From NCBI RefSeq assembly GCF_000404225.1, contig NC_021353.1, positions 1 through 64,000 of the forward strand: a DNA stretch of 64,000 nt, read 5' to 3'. Below are positions 7,939 to 16,795 of this stretch, one piece after another. This DNA is from Candidatus Methanomassiliicoccus intestinalis Issoire-Mx1. GTDB taxonomy: Archaea; Thermoplasmatota; Thermoplasmata; Methanomassiliicoccales; Methanomassiliicoccaceae. Numbering within the stretch: the stretch's first letter is position 1; each line of letters opens with the position of its first letter. Both the position numbers and the translations under genes were made by a program. The notes below the pieces were generated by a model. It had not been told where the DNA came from. It did no database searches and was given only the letters and a program-made list of their open reading frames with translations.

Positions 7939-9678
7939 ATGGCTAAGGCTAAGCAAGGAGAGATTTACAGGGTCGCTGGACCGGTCGTAACCGCGACTGG
8001 CATCTCCCCGAAGATGTATGATGTCATGCAGGTCGGGGAAGAAGGCCTTATGGGTGAGGTTATCAAGATCTCCGGCGACAAGACTATCATTCAGGTTTAC
8101 GAGGAGACTTCCGGGTTGAAACCTGGTGAGAAAGTTATCGATACTGCACAGCCCCTAGTTGCTGAATTGGGACCAGGATTGTTGAGCAGTGTGTATGATG
8201 GTATTCAGAGACCCCTTCCAGTCTTGATGGACAGGATGGGAGACTTCATTAACAGAGGAGTTTCAGCTCCAGGTCTGGATCACTCCAAAAAATGGACATT
8301 CACACCTGTCGCTAAAGTCGGCGATGTCGTCAAAGGCGGAGATGTACTCGGTACCGTGCAGGAATTTTACCTAACTCACAAGATCATGGTGCCCCACGGT
8401 ATAACTGGAAAAGTCGAAGAAGTCAAGAGTGGAGACTTTACCATTGATGATGTTGTAGCTGTTGTTGACGGAAAAGACATTACAATGCTGCAGAAATGGC
8501 CTGTACGTATTGGAAGGCCGATCGTCAAAAAACTCTTGCCAGATATTCCATTAATCACTGGACAGAGAGTTCTTGATACAATGTTCCCTCTGCCAAAGGG
8601 AGGAGCAGGTGCAATTCCTGGTGCATTCGGTACTGGAAAAACAGTTACACAGCAGCAGTTAGCCAAATGGTCTGACGCTGAAATCGTGGTATACATCGGA
8701 TGCGGAGAAAGAGGAAACGAAATGACTGAAGTTCTGTCTGAATTCCCTAAGTTAGAGGATCCAAAGACAGGAGAGCCGCTCATGCAGAGGACAGTTCTTA
8801 TTGCTAACACCTCAAACATGCCTGTGGCCGCTCGTGAAGCTTCAGTTTACACCGGAATGACAATTGCAGAATACTTCCGTGATATGGGTTACAACGTATC
8901 CCTGATGGCTGATTCTACTTCAAGATGGGCAGAAGCTATGAGAGAAATTTCCTCTCGTTTAGAAGAAATGCCTGGTGAAGAAGGATATCCAGCTTACCTA
9001 TCTGCAAGACTATCTGAATTCTATGAGAGAGCTGGTCGTGCAGAGAACATCAATGGATCCATAGGATCTGTATCTGTAGTAGGTGCAGTTTCACCAGCAG
9101 GCGGAGACTTATCCGAACCTGTTACACAGAACACCCTACGTATCGTAAGAGTATTCTGGGCTCTTGACTCTAAATTAAGAGAAAGGAGGCACTTCCCGAC
9201 AATCAACTGGCTTACTTCATACTCTCTATATACTGGTAACTTAGACAAGTGGTACAGAGACAATGTAGCTCCAGACTTCCCAGACCTCAGACAGTGGGCA
9301 ATGGAAATTCTGCAGCGTGAGTCTGAACTTCAGGAAGTTGTGCAGTTAGTCGGTTCAGATGCTCTTCCAGAAGAGCAGAAGATGACTCTTGAAATTGCCA
9401 GGATGATCCGTGAAATCTTCCTGCAGCAGAACGCTTACCACCCGATTGACACATACTGTCCTATGCCACGCCAGTACAAGATGATGAAACTCATCAAGCA
9501 GTTTGCTGAGCTTTCAAACAAAGCTGTAAGCAACAATGTAAGCGTGGACTCAATCGTTGCTTTACCTATCAGGGACAGGTTTGCCAAGTCAAAGTATGAA
9601 GAAACAATAGATCAGGAACTTGATGAGATTGCCAAAGAACTTCCTGATGTATTCGCAGCACTGGAGGCAAAGGCATGA
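7939..9678 (+). CDS. atpA: A-type ATP synthase catalytic subunit A
   Basis: Catalytic nucleotide-binding subunit, 579 aa. The P-loop GAFGTGKT lies at residues 228-235, preceded by the A-type bulge region (about 120-190) absent from F-type beta. Later motifs include GCGERGNEMTEVL and SLMADSTSRWAEAMREIS. I start at MAKAKQGEIYRVAGPVV, behind a gagaggga ribosome site, because a longer reading from 7903 would run back into atpF. No intein interrupts the P-loop. Overlaps atpB by four bases (ATGA). Confidence 0.97.
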   Translation: MAKAKQGEIYRVAGPVVTATGISPKMYDVMQVGEEGLMGEVIKISGDKTIIQVYEETSGLKPGEKVIDTAQPLVAELGPGLLSSVYDGIQRPLPVLMDRMGDFINRGVSAPGLDHSKKWTFTPVAKVGDVVKGGDVLGTVQEFYLTHKIMVPHGITGKVEEVKSGDFTIDDVVAVVDGKDITMLQKWPVRIGRPIVKKLLPDIPLITGQRVLDTMFPLPKGGAGAIPGAFGTGKTVTQQQLAKWSDAEIVVYIGCGERGNEMTEVLSEFPKLEDPKTGEPLMQRTVLIANTSNMPVAAREASVYTGMTIAEYFRDMGYNVSLMADSTSRWAEAMREISSRLEEMPGEEGYPAYLSARLSEFYERAGRAENINGSIGSVSVVGAVSPAGGDLSEPVTQNTLRIVRVFWALDSKLRERRHFPTINWLTSYSLYTGNLDKWYRDNVAPDFPDLRQWAMEILQRESELQEVVQLVGSDALPEEQKMTLEIARMIREIFLQQNAYHPIDTYCPMPRQYKMMKLIKQFAELSNKAVSNNVSVDSIVALPIRDRFAKSKYEETIDQELDEIAKELPDVFAALEAKA

Positions 9679-11066
9679 GCATAGTTTCCAAAGAATATCA
9701 TACAATTTCTCAGATTGCAGGTCCTCTCGTTTTCGTTGAGAAAACAGAGCCTGTAGGTTACCAAGAACTGGCCACTGTTACTCTGCCTGACGGCAGCCAG
9801 AAGAGAGGTCAGGTTCTTGATACATCAGAAACTACCGTAGTTCTTCAGATTTTTGAAGGTACTTCCGGTATTGAACGCGCTGCAGGAGTCAAGTTCCTTG
9901 GAGAGACCATGAAAATGCCGGTGTCTCACGACATGCTTGGAAGAATCCTGAACGGTGCTGGAGATCCAATTGATGGAGGTCCAGCAATCACTCCTGAAAA
10001 GCGTCTGGACATTACAGGTGCTGCTATCAACCCATGGGCCAGGGCAGAACCTAAAGAATTCATCCAGACTGGTATCTCAAGCATTGACGGTATGAACACC
10101 CTCGTCAGAGGACAGAAACTGCCAATCTTCTCAGCATCTGGTCTTCCTCACAACGATGTCGCTCTGCAGATTGCCCGTCAGGCAAAAGTGCGCGGTACCG
10201 ATGAGGAATTCGCCGTGGTCTTTGCTGCCATGGGAATTACCGCTGAAGAAGCACAGGCTTTCATGGCTGACTTCGAGAGAACCGGTGCCCTCAAGCGTGC
10301 TGTAGTGTTCATGAACTTAGCAGATGATCCAGCTATTGAGCGTATGATTACACCTAAGCTCGCTCTCACCACAGCTGAATATCTCGCTTTTGAACTCGAC
10401 ATGCACGTGTTAGTTATCCTGACTGATATCACAAACTACTGCGAAGCTCTAAGACAGATCGGAGCAGCTCGTGAAGAAGTGCCAGGTAGAAGAGGTTACC
10501 CAGGTTACATGTATACCGACCTTGCAACCATGTATGAGAGAGCAGGCCGTATCAAGGGAAAGAAAGGATCAATCACACAGATTCCGATTCTTACTATGCC
10601 TGGTGACGATATTACCCACCCGATTCCAGATCTTACCGGTTACATTACCGAAGGTCAGATTGTGGCATCCAGAGACTTGTACCGTGCCGGTATCTACCCA
10701 CCAATCAACGTAGGGGCTTCCCTGTCTAGATTGATGAACGCAGGTATCGGAGAAGGCCTGACTCGTGAAGACCACAAAGCCATCTCAGATCAGTGTTATG
10801 CTGCATATGCAGAAGGCCGTGATCTCAGAGGTCTCGTGGCTATCGTCGGTAAAGAAGCATTATCCGAGAGAGACAAGAAGTTCCTGGACTTCGCTGACGC
10901 CTTTGAAGACAAGTTTGTCAGACAGGGTGCTGATGAAGACAGAGACATCGAGACAACTCTCGAGATTGCTTGGCAGTTAGTAGCTCTCCTACCTGAGAAC
11001 CAGCTGTCCAGAATTGACAGGAAATACATTGAAAAGTATCACCCTGCACACAGAAAGAGTGAGTGA
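9675..11066 (+). CDS. atpB: A-type ATP synthase regulatory subunit B
   Basis: Non-catalytic nucleotide-binding subunit, 463 aa, alternating with subunit A in the head. The P-loop position reads SASGLPHNDVALQ, lacking the lysine of a working Walker A, as usual in this subunit. The conserved TDITNYCEALRQIGAAREEVPGRRG stretch follows. Coupled to atpA by an ATGA overlap. Confidence 0.97.
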   Translation: MSIVSKEYHTISQIAGPLVFVEKTEPVGYQELATVTLPDGSQKRGQVLDTSETTVVLQIFEGTSGIERAAGVKFLGETMKMPVSHDMLGRILNGAGDPIDGGPAITPEKRLDITGAAINPWARAEPKEFIQTGISSIDGMNTLVRGQKLPIFSASGLPHNDVALQIARQAKVRGTDEEFAVVFAAMGITAEEAQAFMADFERTGALKRAVVFMNLADDPAIERMITPKLALTTAEYLAFELDMHVLVILTDITNYCEALRQIGAAREEVPGRRGYPGYMYTDLATMYERAGRIKGKKGSITQIPILTMPGDDITHPIPDLTGYITEGQIVASRDLYRAGIYPPINVGASLSRLMNAGIGEGLTREDHKAISDQCYAAYAEGRDLRGLVAIVGKEALSERDKKFLDFADAFEDKFVRQGADEDRDIETTLEIAWQLVALLPENQLSRIDRKYIEKYHPAHRKSE

Positions 11067-11068
11067 AC

Positions 11069-11704
11069 ATGGCAACTACAGAGGTCAAGCCAACCCGGTC
11101 CGAACTGCTCGAAGTTAAGCGTAAAATCAAGCTTACGCAGTCAGGTTATAAAATCCTCAAGATGAAGAGGGACGGCCTGATTCTCGAATTCTTCAAAATC
11201 CTAGAAGAAGCTAAGCAGGCTCGTGAGGAAGCTAGCAAGCAGCATGAAGTCGCCATGAGGAAAATCAATGTTGCAATGGCTGTTGACGGAATAATCTCCG
11301 TCAAATCTGCGGCCTACGCCCACAAAACACATCCTGAGATCTCCGTGCGTTCCAAGAACGTTATGGGTTTGGTAGTGCCAGAGATTGAGGCAAACTCAGT
11401 CAAAAGCACTATCGAAGAACGCGGGTACGGTATTGTGGGTACTTCCACCTACATCAACGAAGCTACTGAAGCATTCGAAGAATTGGTTGAAACACTCACC
11501 AAGGCAGCTGAGATCGAGACAACTCTGAAAAAGCTCCTCAACGAAATTGAGGGTACAAAGCGCAGAGTCAACGCTCTTGAATTCAAGGTAATTCCTGAAC
11601 TGCAGGAAGCGGAAGCATTCATTGAACTCCGTTTAGAGGAGATGGAAAGAGACAACTTGTTCTCTCTGAAACATCTCAAAGGAAAAGCCGAGGCACAAGA
11701 GTGA
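11069..11704 (+). CDS. atpD: A-type ATP synthase subunit D (rotor axle)
   Basis: Central rotor shaft, 211 aa: long N- and C-terminal helices form the coiled-coil axle (KRKIKLTQSGYKILKMKRDGL near the start, FIELRLEEMERDNLFSLKHLK near the end). Start taken at ATG (MATTEVKPTRSELL); a GTG two codons earlier (11063) overlaps the atpB stop and is also possible. Its last four bases overlap the GTG of a further small gene. Confidence 0.93.
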   Translation: MATTEVKPTRSELLEVKRKIKLTQSGYKILKMKRDGLILEFFKILEEAKQAREEASKQHEVAMRKINVAMAVDGIISVKSAAYAHKTHPEISVRSKNVMGLVVPEIEANSVKSTIEERGYGIVGTSTYINEATEAFEELVETLTKAAEIETTLKKLLNEIEGTKRRVNALEFKVIPELQEAEAFIELRLEEMERDNLFSLKHLKGKAEAQE

Positions 11705-11841
11705 AACTTTTTTCTAAACTTTTTGATTGGGAAGATCCAGAGGTTCGAGGTCGATACCTCAAAACCTTCTGGATTATTTCGCTTTTTATGCTAGTCTTAG
11801 GTTACATTCTCATTGTTTACTTCCTGTTCATGGGAGACTGA
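11701..11841 (+). CDS. Small single-helix membrane protein at the end of the ATPase operon
   Basis: A 46-codon reading frame that starts at a GTG overlapping the atpD stop (GTGA), the same coupled arrangement seen between other genes of this operon. The product begins with a basic, aromatic segment (KLFSKLFDWEDPEVRGRYLK), followed by one hydrophobic helix of about 23 residues (FWIISLFMLVLGYILIVYFLF) and a short MGD end. The positive N-terminal side predicts an inside N-terminus. I do not recognise a named family. Position and overlap suggest a component or assembly helper of the A-ATPase, which is inference. Confidence 0.7.
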   Translation: MKLFSKLFDWEDPEVRGRYLKTFWIISLFMLVLGYILIVYFLFMGD

Positions 11842-11930
11842 TCATAATAAAATTATTTTATTGATTCTTATCCTTTCACAATGTATAATATAGTGGATAT
11901 ATCCCATTATACACAGGAGTCTGGGTAGTA

Positions 11931-13181
11931 ATGAAAACTGTTTATTTGAACACCTTGTCCGGTGGTAATTTTGAAGTACTTTGTCAGGATATTTTTTTAC
12001 AATACTATAAAGTCCCTGTAGAAAACATGCCACTTGTTAATGATAAAGGCAGAGATCTGATAATACACTCTCCCGATGGAGACATTTTTGTTGAATGTAA
12101 ACACCATCCACATAATCCTATAGGACGTCCAGTTGTTCAAAAATTACATTCTGCAATGATAACAGAAAACGTTTCAAAAGGAATAATTGTAACTACTGGC
12201 TACTTTTCAAAGGATGCTGTCAATCATGTAAATATAAACAATCTTCCTATTGATCTGATCGATCGGGATAGGCTGAAAGAAATTGCGTATGGTGTGGGAT
12301 ATTCACTCCTCTTGTCTGAATCAGATGACAAGAGCGGATCTATGCAATACATACCTCCTGAAAGTGGAGAGATATTCAAAGATCATTTATCCTCATTCAT
12401 CAGTAGAACACTTTTATCTTATCCTAACAGCATCTCTTCTGAACTGGCAATTGAAGAAAAAAAGTCGGTATTAGTCCCCTTTTATAAAGTTGAATATGAT
12501 GTAAATGCAACGTTTTCTACTTCAGTGGGTCTAATACATACGGAAAAATGTAGCGACACTCTCTATCTAAGGCAGCAAGATCTTTCCTTGTGCGACAGCT
12601 CATTCTCTCAGTGTTTTCCAGCATCTTCTTTCAAATCTTATGATCCTGTAGCAGATATGACGTGTGTAGATCAATCTGGTCCAGCACCTACGATGAATGA
12701 ATTAACAAAGACTGCTTATGAGTATATAATCAATAAACATACAAGATCTGTCAGCTATGATGGAAGAAACAATCAGAGTTATACTAAAACTTGCGCTCCT
12801 TCTAAAAAAGACATATTGATCAAAGACGTAACTCATGTGTATATACCTTATTCAGACATTGAGTTCTTATTGCATGATCGCAAGAGAAAAATGTCTCTGG
12901 CAGAAAACCACACAAGCTCATTTTTTGTGCTGAATGAAAATTTCTTGAATTGTGAAATCTGCAACTCTAAGATATCTTCTGGAATGCTATGCAACGACTG
13001 TGGTGCAGTTGTGCATGTTAGTAAAAAGAAATCACATGGATTAAAGTGCAGTTTTTGTGATAAGACAGTATGCATTTCGTGCTCACAATATTTTAAAAAA
13101 TATTTATTCTTCAAAAAACCAGTCTGCTCTGCATGTGCTATCGAAAATAAACTCAAGACTAAAAGATACAAGATATCTTAA
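11931..13181 (+). CDS. Mrr-like restriction endonuclease domain protein with C-terminal zinc fingers
   Basis: A 416-aa protein with an N-terminal Mrr-type PD-(D/E)XK nuclease domain (about 1-120). Catalytic pattern: GRD (Asp42), VECK (Glu55-x-Lys57), then Gln70, followed by a GIIVTTGYFS strand. The middle (120-330) is unrecognised. The C-terminal ~75 residues contain about a dozen cysteines in CxxC pairs (CEICNSK, LCNDCG, CSFCDK, CISC, CSAC), resembling tandem treble-clef or zinc-ribbon fingers. No methyltransferase or specificity subunit lies nearby, so a classical restriction role is not supported. Nuclease activity is likely from the intact active-site residues; target unknown. A TATA-like tataatata precedes it (about 11883-11891). 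Confidence 0.75.
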   Translation: MKTVYLNTLSGGNFEVLCQDIFLQYYKVPVENMPLVNDKGRDLIIHSPDGDIFVECKHHPHNPIGRPVVQKLHSAMITENVSKGIIVTTGYFSKDAVNHVNINNLPIDLIDRDRLKEIAYGVGYSLLLSESDDKSGSMQYIPPESGEIFKDHLSSFISRTLLSYPNSISSELAIEEKKSVLVPFYKVEYDVNATFSTSVGLIHTEKCSDTLYLRQQDLSLCDSSFSQCFPASSFKSYDPVADMTCVDQSGPAPTMNELTKTAYEYIINKHTRSVSYDGRNNQSYTKTCAPSKKDILIKDVTHVYIPYSDIEFLLHDRKRKMSLAENHTSSFFVLNENFLNCEICNSKISSGMLCNDCGAVVHVSKKKSHGLKCSFCDKTVCISCSQYFKKYLFFKKPVCSACAIENKLKTKRYKIS

Positions 13182-13254
13182 TCAAAAAATGCATCTGAAC
13201 TCTTTATTGTATACTTGATATTGCATATTTTCACTTGTTTTTTTAGCATTGTCT

Positions 13255-13341
13255 AACCGTAAACTTTAAGACCAATACCTTGTTAGAGTCACTCACTCTG
13301 TAGGAGAGCGTTAGCTCACTTGCACTACAGGAGGAATATAC
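13255..13341 (+). promoter_or_regulatory. Promoter and structured leader of the L1 operon
   Basis: A TATA-like aaactttaag (13261-13270) is followed by a leader that can fold. An outer 6-bp stem pairs CTGTAG (13298-13303) with CTACAG (13325-13330). It encloses an inner hairpin GAGC-GTTA-GCTC (13306-13317), leaving an asymmetric internal loop. The outer stem overlaps the aggagg ribosome site (13329-13334). Two helices joined by an asymmetric loop is the general plan of L1 binding sites on rRNA and mRNA, and archaeal L1 is known to repress its own message, so translational autoregulation is plausible. Confidence 0.45.
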
Positions 13342-13980
13342 TTGGTTGAAAAAACGACCCTAGAGGCCGTCAAAAAGGCTCTTGAGAGTTCCCCGAAAAG
13401 GAATTTCAGAGAGTCTGTTGATTTGGCCATTAACCTCAAGGATGTGGATCTCTCCAATCCTAAAAATAGGATTCAAGAGGATATTATTCTGCCACATGGA
13501 AGAGGTAGGGATATTAAGGTCTGTGTTATCGGTGGCGCCGAACTGGCTGCTAAAGCTAAGGACGTAGCCGACATGGTCATCACACCCGATGAATTGGGTA
13601 AGATTGCCGATGATAGAAAACAGGCCAAAAAGGTAGCTTCAGAATGTGATTATTTCATAGCTGAAGCTCCACTGATGCCCCAGATTGGTAAGAGGCTCGG
13701 TATAGTACTCGCTCCGCGTGGTAAAATGCCAAAGCCAATTGCACCTGGTGCGGACCCTGCTCCAATAATAGAAAATTTGCGTAAGAGCGTATCAGTCCGT
13801 ACAAAGGACCGTAAAACGTTCCAGACTCCCGTTGGCACAGCCGACATGGATCCTGAGCAAATCGCAGAAAATATCGAAGCTATATTCAAGAGGGTTACCG
13901 GCAAGCTTGAGAAAGGAAGAATGAACATCGACTCGGCCTATGTCAAGACGACAATGGGTCCGTCTGAAAGGGTTCTGTAG
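13342..13980 (+). CDS. rplA: 50S ribosomal protein L1 (uL1)
   Basis: rRNA-binding protein of the L1 stalk, 212 aa, the usual archaeal length. Recognisable by LPHGRGRDIKVCVIGG, APLMPQIGKRLGIVLAPRGKMPKP and the final MNIDSAYVKTTMGPSERVL. The start is a TTG nine bases after a strong aggagg; VEKTTLEAVKKAL is the normal L1 beginning. First gene of the L1-L10-L12 operon, ten bases before the next gene. Confidence 0.95.
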   Translation: MVEKTTLEAVKKALESSPKRNFRESVDLAINLKDVDLSNPKNRIQEDIILPHGRGRDIKVCVIGGAELAAKAKDVADMVITPDELGKIADDRKQAKKVASECDYFIAEAPLMPQIGKRLGIVLAPRGKMPKPIAPGADPAPIIENLRKSVSVRTKDRKTFQTPVGTADMDPEQIAENIEAIFKRVTGKLEKGRMNIDSAYVKTTMGPSERVL

Positions 13981-13990
13981 GTGAGCTGAG

Positions 13991-14989
13991 ATGGCACATG
14001 TAGCATCTTGGAAAAAAGAGAAGGTCAAAGAACTGGCTGATATGATGGTTAACGGACAAGTCGTAGCCATTGTTGACGTTCACGGAATTCCCTCTCCTCA
14101 AATGCAGGCCATTAGAAGCAACATGAGGGAAAACAGCTCCATGGTCATGACCAGGAACAATCTCATGCTTCTTGCTTTAGACGAGGCCGCAAAGCAGAAA
14201 CCGGGATTGGAAAAGCTGAAAGAACAAGTCCATGGTCAGTGCGCCATTGTTGCCACACCAATGAACCCCTTCAAGCTGTTCCGCTCAATGGAGAAGACTA
14301 AAACACCTGCTCCTGCGAAACCTGGCGACATAGCTCCTGAAGATATCGAGATCAAAGCTGGAGACACACCTTTCAAACCCGGCCCAATCGTGGGTGAGTT
14401 ACAGAAAGCAGGAATTCCAGCAGCAATTGAAGGCGGAAAGATCGTTATCCGTAAAGATAAAGTTCTGGTTAAACAGGGAGAAGCAGTCCCCGAGGACTTA
14501 GCTAAACTCTTGCCTAAATTAGAAATTCTACCTATGATCGTAGGTCTCGACCTCAGAGCTGCATATGAAGAAGGCGTCATCTATGACAAAACCGTTCTCG
14601 ACGTGCCCCCCGATCATTACATCAATTTGTTGGCAACTGGAGCGCATAACGCTTTTGCACTCGGTATAAGCATAGTCTACCCAACTGAGGAGACAATTAA
14701 ACCGTTAATCGCGAAGGCTTACCGCGAAGCTTTATCACTCAGTGTTGAAGCTGCAATACCTACAAAAGAAAATGTAAAGATTCTCCTGGCAAAAGCAAAC
14801 GTAGGAATGCTTGCTATTGCATCACGTGTCCCAGAACTTGGAGACGAGCGTTTGACACAGCAGCTCGCAGCCAATGCTGCACCAGCAGCTGTTGAGGAGA
14901 CAAAGGCCGAAGAGAAGAAAGACGATGAAGAAAAATCCAATTCCGAAGAAGGAGCTTCCTTTGCTGGATTTGGAGGATTATTTGATTAA
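13991..14989 (+). CDS. rplJ: 50S ribosomal protein L10 (P0, uL10)
   Basis: Base of the ribosomal stalk, 332 aa. The N-terminal rRNA-binding domain (WKKEKVKELADMM) is followed by the archaeal/eukaryotic insertion domain, then L12-binding helices, an acidic hinge (EEKKDDEEKSNSEEG) and the factor-binding tip FAGFGGLFD shared with L12. The long form is specific to archaea and eukaryotes. Confidence 0.95.
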   Translation: MAHVASWKKEKVKELADMMVNGQVVAIVDVHGIPSPQMQAIRSNMRENSSMVMTRNNLMLLALDEAAKQKPGLEKLKEQVHGQCAIVATPMNPFKLFRSMEKTKTPAPAKPGDIAPEDIEIKAGDTPFKPGPIVGELQKAGIPAAIEGGKIVIRKDKVLVKQGEAVPEDLAKLLPKLEILPMIVGLDLRAAYEEGVIYDKTVLDVPPDHYINLLATGAHNAFALGISIVYPTEETIKPLIAKAYREALSLSVEAAIPTKENVKILLAKANVGMLAIASRVPELGDERLTQQLAANAAPAAVEETKAEEKKDDEEKSNSEEGASFAGFGGLFD

Positions 14990-15009
14990 GTAAATTTGGA
15001 GGAATATAA

Positions 15010-15318
15010 ATGGAGTATATCTACAGTGCGTTGGTCCTTCACGCTGCCGGAAAGGCCGTTGATGAGGATGCTATCGCAAACGTTCTTAAGAGCGCAGGCG
15101 TCGAACCCGATGCCGCCAAGATTAAATCTTTGACTGCTTCCCTTGAGGGTGTAAACATCGATGAAGCTATTGCTTCCGCTGCTATCGCCCCTGTAGCTGC
15201 CGCTGCTCCCGCCGCTGCCGCTGCTCCTGCTGACGTTCCAAAATCAGCAGAAGAAGAGAAGAAAGAAGAAGTCAGCGAAGACGAGGCTGCTGCCGGTCTA
15301 GCTGCTTTATTCGGTTAA
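15010..15318 (+). CDS. rpl12: 50S ribosomal protein L12 (P1)
   Basis: Acidic stalk protein, 102 aa. N-terminal dimerisation helices (MEYIYSALVLHAAGKAVDED), an Ala/Pro-rich hinge, a Glu/Lys-rich stretch and the elongation-factor-binding end LAALFG. The ggagg ribosome site lies immediately before the ATG. Last gene of the operon. Confidence 0.95.
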   Translation: MEYIYSALVLHAAGKAVDEDAIANVLKSAGVEPDAAKIKSLTASLEGVNIDEAIASAAIAPVAAAAPAAAAAPADVPKSAEEEKKEEVSEDEAAAGLAALFG

Positions 15319-15344
15319 ACAGGCTAAGAGCGTTTCTTACTAAC

Positions 15345-15373
15345 GGGCGCAAGCCCACTTTCCTTTCTTTTTA
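15345..15373 (+). terminator. Terminator of the L1 operon
   Basis: GGGC-GCAA-GCCC hairpin (15345-15356) with a GNRA-type loop, followed by a pyrimidine-rich tail ending in TTTCTTTTT. It separates the operon from the convergent DUF4143 gene. Confidence 0.6.
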
Positions 15374-15419
15374 TAACTCTGATTGTTTTTATTGGCATTG
15401 TGATTTTGAGCTGACTAAT

Positions 15420-16643
15420 TCACTCATCTTCATTGAGCAGCCATCTTACTACGTCTTTTATCAGTATTCCGTCTTTAGTCACTGAGGGCCTGCCCGCATT
15501 CATGGTCAATACAGTCTTAGGAAAATTATCCTGTATCAACCTTAACGGTGTCAGCTCTCTATCTTGTGTCTCTTCTAAATACACATTATAACACACTTGA
15601 AAATATTCTCTTCCGACTGTAGGCTTTTCAGCTACAAAATCCACTTCTTTTGAATCCCACTTTCCAACTGTAACGCTGTATCCGCGTCTCAGCAGTTCTA
15701 AGTAAACTATATTTTCTAGTACTCTTCCCTTATCAGCCGATGGGAATCCTATTGAGATATTTCTCAGACCAGTGTCTACAGAATAATATTTTGGTGTGGG
15801 ATTAAGTGCTGTGGATCTAAGATCGAATCTATTTGCTTTGTAGATTATACATGCTTCTTCTAAAAGATTCAAGTATCTCTCTACAGTACTCCTGTTTATG
15901 CTGCTTTCTTCACTTATGTTTCTCAGTGAAGAGGGATTACCGATGTTAAACATCATGTACTTTACCAGCCTTTCCAGTTCTCCAGTGTTTCTGATATTTC
16001 CCCGTGAAACGACATCTTGATAAACTACTGAATTGTACAAATCCTGAAGCATAGATGCCACAGAAGTTTCTCCGTTTGCAGGATCTATGGCTGGAAATCC
16101 TCCATATTTCATATAATCCTCAAAGACCTCATTGTCATCTCTTTTGTTTCCGCGCAGCTCATGATACTCCTTGAATGATAAGGGAAGCATACGAATTGAG
16201 ATATATCTGCCAGCGAGGTATGTGGATAATTCCGTAGATAACAACTGAGAGTTGGACCCAGTGATGTATATATCCGCTTCAGTATCCACCATCAATGCAT
16301 TAGCTATCTTTTCCCATCCCTTTACTCTCTGAATCTCATCCAAAAATATGTAAAATCTTCCGTTTTTTGGAACTTTTGGATAAATATACTCTTTGAGATC
16401 ATGATAATCTTCAATATGATCAAATTCTGCTGATTCCAAGTTCATCCGGAGAATTTCATCTTCCCCGACATTCAAATCTTTGAGTCTTTTGATATACTGG
16501 TCTAGAAGTGTAGATTTACCACATCTTCTAACTCCCATTATAACCTTGATAAAGTTAGTATCATCTCGAAACATCTCTAACTTTTCAAGGTATCCACTTC
16601 GTTCGACCAGTTTTTTGTTCATATACATTTTAGATGTGAACAT
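15420..16643 (-). CDS. AAA ATPase with DUF4143 domain, copy 1
   Basis: A 407-aa P-loop ATPase of the AAA_14/DUF4143 family. Walker A GVRRCGKST is at residues 37-45, Walker B FYIFLDEIQ near 97-105, then the sensor-like ITGSNSQLLS, followed by PLSFKEY. A winged-helix-like middle (ISEESSINRSTVERYLNLL) leads to a C-terminal region with EVDFVAEKP...EYFQVCYNV, the D...ExQ arrangement of a PD-(D/E)XK-like fold. Function is not established for the family. An internal ATG (MYMNKKLVERSG) may be the true start. Two paralogs lie at 21273 and 42040. Repeats just upstream (16660-16754) may be its control sites. Confidence 0.85.
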   Translation of the reverse strand: MFTSKMYMNKKLVERSGYLEKLEMFRDDTNFIKVIMGVRRCGKSTLLDQYIKRLKDLNVGEDEILRMNLESAEFDHIEDYHDLKEYIYPKVPKNGRFYIFLDEIQRVKGWEKIANALMVDTEADIYITGSNSQLLSTELSTYLAGRYISIRMLPLSFKEYHELRGNKRDDNEVFEDYMKYGGFPAIDPANGETSVASMLQDLYNSVVYQDVVSRGNIRNTGELERLVKYMMFNIGNPSSLRNISEESSINRSTVERYLNLLEEACIIYKANRFDLRSTALNPTPKYYSVDTGLRNISIGFPSADKGRVLENIVYLELLRRGYSVTVGKWDSKEVDFVAEKPTVGREYFQVCYNVYLEETQDRELTPLRLIQDNFPKTVLTMNAGRPSVTKDGILIKDVVRWLLNEDE

Positions 16644-16659
16644 GCCTATTTAATTGTAT

Positions 16660-16754
16660 GTTATACTATGTCATTTTCTGAAATTGAATCAATATTTTCA
16701 GTTATACTATACCACTTTTAGAAAATATTTTGTTTTATTATCATATAGTATACC
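16660..16754. repeat. Repeated sites upstream of DUF4143 copy 1
   Basis: The decamer gttatactat occurs at 16660-16669 and 16701-16710. A close inverted copy (ggtatactat on the minus strand) lies at 16745-16754. The first two extend into similar 25-bp units (gttatactat, then a catttt-like core, then gaaa). The units are 41 and about 43 bp apart, roughly four helical turns. Candidate operators or ATPase binding sites; function is inference. Confidence 0.5.
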
Positions 16755-16790
16755 AAATTTAAAAAATAAAAAGTGAGGCTTGTACCTCAC
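16755..16790 (-). terminator. Terminator of the feo operon
   Basis: Minus-strand hairpin GTGAGG-TACAAG-CCTCAC (16773-16790) followed by tttttattttttaaattt on the same strand. It lies six bases beyond the stop of the small Cys-rich gene, the last of the iron operon. Confidence 0.75.
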
Positions 16791-16795
16791 TCGAA

